DNA of 64,000 bases, from NCBI GenBank assembly GCA_963693315.1, contig OY856187.1, positions 383,385,711 to 383,449,710 of the forward strand. Direction: 5' to 3'. The position numbers and the translations under genes were made by a program. Below the pieces are notes generated by a model. It searched no databases. It was not told the origin of the DNA and saw nothing but the letters and a program-made list of their open reading frames with translations. This document shows, piece after piece, positions 57,741-64,000 of the stretch (position 1 is the first letter of the stretch; each line of letters opens with the position of its first letter). This stretch comes from Diogma glabrata. Lineage: Eukaryota; Arthropoda; Insecta; Diptera; Cylindrotomidae.

Positions 57741-58994
57741 GTTTTAGGCGAAAAAGAAGTCAAGTTCTTGGGACAATTAGTCAACAAGGACGGAGTGAAA
57801 CCCCTCCCAGAAAAGGTACACTCAATTTGCGAATTTCCTGAACCCACAGATGTACGTGGACTACGTCGCTTCTTAGCAATGTCCAACTTCTACCGAAGGT
57901 TCATAAAGGATGCAGCAACGATACAAACACCATTACTGAGTTTTTTAGTCGGCAACAAGAAGAACGACAAGAAACTAATTTCATGGACGGAAGAATCTCG
58001 AAACGCATTCAGCGAATGTAAACAAGCATTAGCAGATGCCGCCTTGCTGGCACACCCAGCACCGACCAAAGAAATCGCATTAATGGTTGACGCGTCTGAT
58101 TTCGCTATGGGAGCAGTAATACAACAACGAGTCGATAATTACTGGCAACCGCTAGCCTATTTCTCTCGAAAATTCAACGAGACACAACGCAAATACAGCA
58201 CGTACGACCGCGAGCTAACAGCGATATTCACAGCAGTTAAATATTTCAGGCACATCTTGGAAGCACACGCATTTATTATCTATACAGATCATAAACCGAT
58301 AACGTTCGCGTTCCGACAAGAACCGGATAAAGCTTCACCCAGGCAAACACGACAACTTAACTTCATAGGTCAATTCTGTACAGATATACGACACATATCT
58401 GGTTCTGACAACATAGTGGCTGACGCGTTATCAGGCATTAGGTCGATTGATACGTTCCCACTCGCAGAAATATTCACAGACATCACTGATGCACAAAATA
58501 ACGATGACGAATTGACTACGATACTTAACAGTGACACAAGTCTCAAACTATCCAAATTACAACTACCAAACAGCGACTTGGAGATGTATTGCGATACAAC
58601 CACGACACAAATTCGTCCTTACGTACCGAAAGTATTACGACGATCAATCTTTAAACATTTTCACAACATGGCACATCCTGGAATCAGAGCAACAACTCAG
58701 CTAATCAAATCCAGATTCGTGTGGCCATCTATAACTAAAGATTGCATCAACTGGACTCGAAGCTGTGTACCGTGTCAACGGGCGAAAGTATCACGTCATA
58801 CAAAAAGCGAACTAGGTATATTCCAGGTACCAGATCAACGATTTACACACGTAAATATCGACTTGGTTGGACCATTACCTGTCTCACAAGGATACACCTA
58901 CTGCTTAACATGCGTTGACCGTTTTTCATGCTGCACGGAAGCTTTCCCGATCGAAGACATAACGCCGAGACTGTCGCAAAGTCATTCTACGTAA
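57741..58994 (+). pseudogene. Gypsy Pol part 2: RT thumb, RNase H, integrase N-terminus
   Basis: Same phase as part 1. It reads VKFLGQLVNKDGV and LRRFLAMSNFYRRFI (RT end), then RNase H (LMVDASDFAMGAVIQQ, YSTYDRELTAIF, YTDHKP). Next come the integrase zinc region (HNMAHPGIRATTQLIKSRF, CVPCQRAK) and the first catalytic Asp (HVNIDLVGPL). The frame is lost near 58965 by a one-base change and ends at 58994. Confidence 0.92.
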
Positions 58995-59833
58995 ACTGGA
59001 TCACTCGATTTGGCGTCCCACAAACGGTAACGACGGATCAAGGTCGCCAATTCGACTCAAATCTATTCCGCGAACTGAACCAATTTTTAGGGATGAAACA
59101 TTTTCGCACGACACCATACCACCCACAATCAAACGGATTAATTGAGAGGTGGCATCGTGAAATTAAAGCGGCAATCAAAAGCCATGTCACGGAAAGATGG
59201 GTCGATGTCTTACCAACAATTATGTTAGGTATGAGGGCGGTCATGCATCCAGACCTTGGAGCAACAACCGCAGAAATAGTTTACGGCACAGCTATCCGTT
59301 TGCCAGGCGAATTTTTTGATCCAAAACAAAAGTTCGAAAATCAAAGTCAACTCGTAGAACGAATTAAAAACGATTTTAATAACTTGAAACCACGGCAAAC
59401 TTCAAATCATGGAAAACAAACGATCTTCGTCAATAAAGATCTGAAAACCTGTTCTCACGTTTTCGTTAGGAATGATAAGATACGAACGCCTTTGCAACCA
59501 CCTTATGACGGTCCTTACGAGATCATCGAGCGTAACGCGAAGATTTTTAAACTTAACATAAAGTCAAAACATTTTAACATTTCGATTGACAGACTCAAAC
59601 CTTGCTTCTTACTAGCCGACACCACCAACGAAACATTAACTCAGTTAACGACCGAGGAGGACACCACAACATCCAACTTATCACACACACGGACTAAAAC
59701 GTTATCAGATCAAACACATTTAAGTCCCAATACCCACAAGCAGACAAGAACTGGTCGCAAAATACGTCTACCAGTAAGGTTCCTCGAACCCCTCAACACT
59801 TCGACAATAGTTATCGTTCCAACTACGTCGTAA
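58965..59833 (+). pseudogene. Gypsy Pol part 3: integrase core and tail
   Basis: After the one-base shift the integrase continues with VTTDQGRQFDS (second Asp), YHPQSNGLIERWHREIKAAI (catalytic Glu) and MRAVMHPDLGATTAEIVYG. A basic DNA-binding tail follows (PYDGPYEIIERN) and a Ser/Thr-rich end. It stops at 59833, 15 bp before the 3' LTR. Confidence 0.9.
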
Positions 59834-59848
59834 CTGGTGGGGGAGTGC

Positions 59849-60452
59849 TGTGGTGACTAGGGTGAACACTGTGCACCCGTGTAAACAATCATTCGATTAA
59901 TAACAATGGATAAAACTAGATGGCGAGAGTTGTAGGCTGTCAAAATAAAAAACACATTGTTAATAATAATAAAAATTACTTTTTACTTTTTCGTTTTCTC
60001 GAACAGTCGAGATATATAAATTAAGCGTAATTTTACTTACCTGTATATTGATATTATTTTCTCGTTATGAAATCTGAAATAAATAAAGTTAATTATTATA
60101 ATTAAAGTCGAGTAAAAAGTTTATGTAACTTAAATGTAATTTAATCAAAAATAGGAAGATTAAATATAGTGTCATAAAGTCTAGAGTCAGTGTTGTTATT
60201 ATTACAAGAAGAAACGTCTAGAATACTGAATCCAAATACTAAGTGTACTGCTAAAAGTCAATTGTTAGCATATTTATTATTGTGAGAAGAAACGCCTGGA
60301 ATCTTGTGAGAAAACTGTTAAGTGGTGGAATGAAATAAACAAGACGCACCTTCCAACGAACATTTATATGGAGTCAAATATTATGGAGTATGTAGCTATC
60401 ATAACCACCATTCGTAAAACCAACGTATATCAACCTTCTATCATAGGCTACA
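59849..60452 (+). repeat. Gypsy 3' LTR
   Basis: 604 bp, same ends as the 5' LTR. AATT follows directly (60453-60456). Confidence 0.95.
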
Positions 60453-60456
60453 AATT

Positions 60457-61180
60457 AAATTATCGATCTTTTTTTCTTGCATTTGTTATGTGGCGAACGA
60501 ACGTATTAACATGTGCATAAGTGTGAACGCGCCTTTAAATCTATTCAACCACCATCTTGATATATATATAAACTTCACTTGTGGTTTGACACGACACAAA
60601 TCACATGTCAAATTCTTCCATCTTGATAAAATGAAAATTGTCACGCCTTGTATTTTTTAGTAAATGTTGTATGTAATTTTATACTTAAATTTGCATTGTA
60701 AAATTATTGTACAACATTCTGGAACAATTATAATAAACATAAATTGAAAGGTGAATTGATGTTTGAGGTTATTATAAGGTTGGTGTCACATCAAGTAAAT
60801 CCTATTTTCACATTAATACTGACATCGGTAAAAATAGAGATATTTTAACTATATAGTCATAAAGATAAAACAATTCAAGATTAAGTATAATTATATCTTG
60901 CAAATCAACAATTGAATTTGTGCAGATAGACGCACAGCAAGTATTCATAGCTAGTTTTCCTCTACAATCAAGAGGCCACCACAACAAGTTTTCTGTCGTC
61001 ACTCCTGCCACCAAAGCAGCAAGCATTCTCCATCAGCTCTTCGAGAACCAGCGTTTATCAACTACAACACAGCTCCAAAATTATATTGAAACATAATTTT
61101 GTTTTTACTTTGAATATAGAGATTTTTCTTTTGATTTCGTGCAAGTGATTAAAATTTTTTTTTGTGTAAAATAAAATCAA
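60457..61180. other. AT-rich DNA without a recognised gene
   Basis: Contains a TATATATATAAAC run near 60562 and short frames only. A minus-strand 72-codon frame (60808-61026) has no recognisable family and no splice partners. Confidence 0.35.
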
Positions 61181-61199
61181 TTAAATCGCAAGGTCGGCA

Positions 61200-61702
61200 T
61201 GGCCGACTCGGTACTTTCAGTACCGTATTCGGTTATCGTTGAAAAACCTTTTGGTTCAAGGTTTAGTGTACTTACAAACAACACAAAAACCTTCCCGATA
61301 AAATTAATGTCGGTTATGAAAGTGTCAATGTAAAACCATATATACCGAATCCTTTGAGATGTATGAACTGTTTAGTTTTTGGACATAAATGAAAACTGTA
61401 ACAAACAAAAGATTTGTGCTAATTGTGCTGATACTTTTCATGAGTCTAATATATGTGATAAACCGCAAAAATGTGTTAGTGGTCAAGGTCTACATTCTAC
61501 ATTGGATAAACAATGTTCTGCTTTTCTCAAAGAAAAAGAAATTAATAAAATTAGGATTACGGAAAAATTGCCTCCGTCTGAAGCACGCAAAATAGTAGAT
61601 TCTTGTATGACCTTAGAATGCAGGCAATTCTTCACGAGGATGAAGTTTCCCGGAATGAGCGTAGACCCGTATCATCCGAGTGGAGAATTGCCTCCATCCT
61701 AA
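61200..61702 (+). pseudogene. I/Jockey-type LINE ORF1 (gag-like) remnant
   Basis: A first frame starts MADSVLSVPYSVIVEKPFG. After shifts and stops comes PYIPNPLRCMNCLVFGHK, the first zinc knuckle of I/Jockey ORF1, and then (61379-61702) CNKQKICANCADTFHESNIC, a full C-x2-C-x4-H-x4-C knuckle. A third, CVSGQGLHSTLDKQC, has its second Cys replaced by Gly. RITEKLPPSEARKIV follows. The protein would bind element RNA. Stops within the first part make it non-functional. Confidence 0.75.
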
Positions 61703-62180
61703 GCGAATACAAGATGCTATTTTATCCACGACTTTAAAAATATTTGAAATATTATAAAGTTTTCATTTAAAACTTTATGTCGCCATATTGAAATTAATTT
61801 ATCATAGAAAACAAGAACAACAAAACGTTTGTTGTTTATTTTAGATCTATAAATGTATTGTTCTTGTTTAAACTTGTTTATATTACTATACCAACAAATC
61901 AAGTTTTTAATTTGTTAGAGGAATTTTTTATAAATAAAGTGGAATAGATAAATAAAAGAGAATTTTATACATAAATTGGAATAAATACAATTACAATGAA
62001 AGATATACGCATGGAAAGTATATATTCTTTAGTAGTCGTGGATAAAATATTTTACAACATATTCAAATACCAGTTTAAATTCAAACAGCGGATTTTCTGA
62101 TTTATTTAAAGAACAGCAAAAAACCTGTATATGTGTATGTAATTGTAACCAAAAAAACACATCTAATGAAAAACAGTTAA
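61703..62180. other. AT-rich gap between LINE fragments
   Basis: Endonuclease and RT of the I/Jockey-type LINE should lie here and are missing. No other gene was seen, so a large internal deletion is inferred. Confidence 0.4.
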
Positions 62181-62189
62181 CAGTACAGA

Positions 62190-62754
62190 AACTACTATAT
62201 TATGTATTCAGATGGATCCAAAACTGACAGTCTTTTAGCCTTTTGGACAGCCGATAAACAGATTCTACCCAGTTTTACAAGATAAGTCTACCCAGTTTTA
62301 CAAATGTGTTTACAGCTGAAATGTTGGCAAATCTGCAATGCATAGACGAAGCCGAAAAAACATATCATATCAATATATCAATCTGCTCAGATTCTCTCAG
62401 CTCAATTCAAACAATAAAAAACGAAACTAACTTGCACCTAATAGCGTCAATTATATCCAATACAGCATTTAATTCCAACAAACACTACACGATTTGCTGG
62501 ATTCCAAGCCATATTGGAATAGAAGGCAACGATAAAGCTGATGAACTAGCAAAATAACAATCCCAGTCAGAATAGTCATCAAACGACAAATTAAGAGAAA
62601 TAAAACCGTCCACTGATAAATAGCTTACAACCCCTATAATTTCTAGAAAAGACTCTGTTGTTTTAACCAGACTTCGAATAGGACATTTTGCCTTAACGCA
62701 CAAACATCTAATAGAGAATCTTACACCTCAATTTTCTTCATGTTTTATATATAA
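62190..62754 (+). pseudogene. I/Jockey-type LINE RNase H remnant
   Basis: Frames read YIMYSDGSKTDSLLAFW (first catalytic Asp), then after a shift FTAEMLANLQCI (Glu), ICSDSLSSIQTI (Asp) and CWIPSHIGIEGNDKADELAK. A stop at 62555 is followed by VVLTRLRIGHFALTHKHLIE, the post-RNase H region. It is probably the tail of the same LINE as the ORF1 at 61.2 kb. It ends where the Helitron begins. Confidence 0.8.
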
Positions 62755-62784
62755 CTAGCATGACCCGGCGTGCTTTGCTACGCC

Positions 62785-63421
62785 TATAAATAAAGTTTTT
62801 GCGCAGACATTTTGTTGACGTAGCAATGATTTCAAAATGATTTTAAAAAGTTGTAATGAGAAATGATAGCGTATGATTTTTAATTTTTTTTTTAAATATG
62901 AACGAAAAATAATCAACACTCTAGCTGATCAGTTCGGATATATGAAAAACTAGCGATCAAATAAGTTTTCAAGTACGGAATAAATAAATTTAAATGACTT
63001 GTTGAATTAGTAGAGGTGCGTCCTCTCTATATAAAACATTATACAGAACAAAAATTCACGAATTTTCACAGTGCTCATGCATTGTATTTGTTCCCGATAC
63101 GAAACACACAAAAACTGTTCTAAAGAAGTTTTTCTGAGAGAAAATGAAAAATGGTTTCAAATCGCAAAATTCAAGTGATTTACAATAATTCTTTTGATCT
63201 TAATCACTCACAAAATCTCTCAAAATTTTATTATTTTCGTTAAAAATTGTAAAAAATTTGTTATTTACATTATTCCCGTCGCATATTGCCGCTATTTCAT
63301 AAGCAAGGGAATTCTGGAAAACTCGTTATGAAAATATTCAATTTACATTGTGTCATTTTTATTGCAACTTATTTATTTTAATATGGAATAAATTTCAAAA
63401 TGTCGTTTTAATTTTATTTAT
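62785..63421 (-). other. Helitron 3' non-coding region
   Basis: AT-rich sequence between the helicase stop and the terminal hairpin. No further genes were seen. Confidence 0.5.
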
Positions 63422-63880
63422 TTATTCGACTACTTGTGGGTACCCTTTATTTTTTGTTTTTCCGTCTGGTGCATACACGAATAAATCAGAAGGTTTCCTA
63501 ACGCGCCAGCCACATACAGTTGTCCATGTGAGAAGAACAGATTCTCCAGATCCAGTCCACATACTTGCAGTAACTGTCCTTGTGCTTTGTTGATCGACAT
63601 TGCAAAAGCGAGTTGCACTGGAAACTAAACGTTTGAATTCAAATGCCATATCTGTTGGGATCATTGGAATACGTGGCAACACGACATCTTCCCCTTCGAA
63701 TTTTTCATTTAAAATCGTAGTTTCAATGGCATTGTTCATCATCTTTTTCACCGAAAATTTCAAAAAAATTTGTGCAATATCAAAATATTTGACATATTTG
63801 GAATTACAGTATTTGTCACAACAACACATAAAAACCTTTTCAGACCTAGGTTCCACAACATCATACTTTTTAAGACGTTG
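63422..63880 (-). pseudogene. Helitron helicase C-terminal fragment with two shifts
   Basis: The minus-strand frame reads NNAIETTILNEKFEGEDVVL, then PRIPMIPTDMAFEFKRL (PIF1-like region). It then loses the helicase sense for about 35 codons and regains it at [16 protein letters not shown]. The missing part, [19 protein letters not shown] and [11 protein letters not shown], is in another frame (63618-63490). So two compensating indels leave a long open frame that is not the native protein. The helicase is dead. Confidence 0.85.
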
Positions 63881-64000
63881 ATGGACGCAATTATTTTTTT
63901 TTATATTTTTCTTAGAAAATAGAAAACTAAATAATAAATCCTTTCACATAATAATGTACGACATAAGGCAATATTTCATAATAGGATGAAGGAAACAAAA

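Larger units (their letters stand above)
54397..60452 (+). mobile_element. Young Ty3/Gypsy LTR retrotransposon, full structure
   Basis: Two 604 bp LTRs (54397-55000 and 59849-60452) differ at three positions by eye. The element is flanked by AATT on both sides (54393-54396, 60453-60456), a 4 bp target duplication. A polypurine tract (GGTGGGGGAGTGC) precedes the 3' LTR. Gag and pol overlap in different frames. There is no env. Pol carries one in-frame stop and one one-base frameshift, so this copy is not autonomous despite its youth. Confidence 0.95.
62755..64000 (-). mobile_element. Helitron 3' part (runs off the window)
   Basis: On the minus strand the element ends CTAG (62755-62758) followed by T. 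Eight bases before the CTAG lies the hairpin GGCGTAGCAAAGCACGCC (62767-62784). A terminal CTAG with a subterminal GC-rich hairpin and a flanking A/T are hallmarks of Helitrons. The upstream helicase fragment confirms it. The 5' end, Rep domain and most of the helicase lie beyond 64000. Confidence 0.85.

Noticed and set aside
60808..61026. 72-codon minus-strand frame with Cys residues
   Set aside because: No family, signal peptide or splice partners were recognised; it does not stand out from background.

Overview
The window is AT-rich eukaryotic DNA, almost certainly from an insect. It holds spliced genes with GT-AG introns, a secreted protein of the insect-specific DUF1397 family (27 kDa haemolymph glycoprotein-like), and a mix of transposons typical of arthropods: CR1-group, RTE and I/Jockey-type LINEs, BEL/Pao with an envelope-like gene, Ty3/Gypsy, a Penelope-like fragment, hAT, a Helitron and foldback MITEs. 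The insect order cannot be fixed from the sequence. No rRNA, convincing tRNA, CRISPR or prokaryotic operon structure was seen.

Layout. 0-8 kb: a hAT transposase scrap, then a full-length CR1-group LINE (1.23-5.88 kb) with two open reading frames, tandem repeats in its 5' UTR and a poly(A) tail, then a foldback MITE and degenerate repeats. 8-11 kb: a TA microsatellite carrying a 2 kb DNA transposon with about 310 bp inverted termini and a dead transposase. 11.2-18.9 kb: first arm of a segmental duplication, with an intact five-exon DUF1397 gene on the minus strand and a hAT-like insertion. 19.8-27.1 kb and 35.0-38.2 kb: two very long direct repeats (TGTAAT...ATTACA), the left one split by a CR1-group LINE. 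Between them lies debris: LINE RNase H and ORF1 fragments, Penelope RT, and a dead Gypsy on the minus strand. 39.3-54.3 kb: second arm of the duplication, with the DUF1397 paralogue, which has lost its ATG. A BEL/Pao element of about 9.9 kb sits in its intron 2, and a full-length RTE element with a perfect 12 bp target duplication sits inside that BEL. 54.4-60.45 kb: a young Gypsy element (604 bp LTRs with 3 differences, AATT target duplication), about 0.4 kb upstream of the paralogue's former start. 61-64 kb: an internally deleted I/Jockey-like LINE cut by a Helitron that runs off the window.

The only convincing host genes are the two DUF1397 copies. Because the two duplication arms align, each serves as the empty site for insertions in the other, which gives a relative order for many events: duplication, then hAT in arm 1, BEL in arm 2, RTE in BEL, and Gypsy beside arm 2. 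The most biologically interesting points are the start-codon loss and 11.7 kb TE-filled intron of one paralogue, the BEL element with a fusion-protein-like env, the multi-kilobase terminal repeats with different internal minisatellites, and a perfect 21 bp hairpin generated inside the BEL pol.
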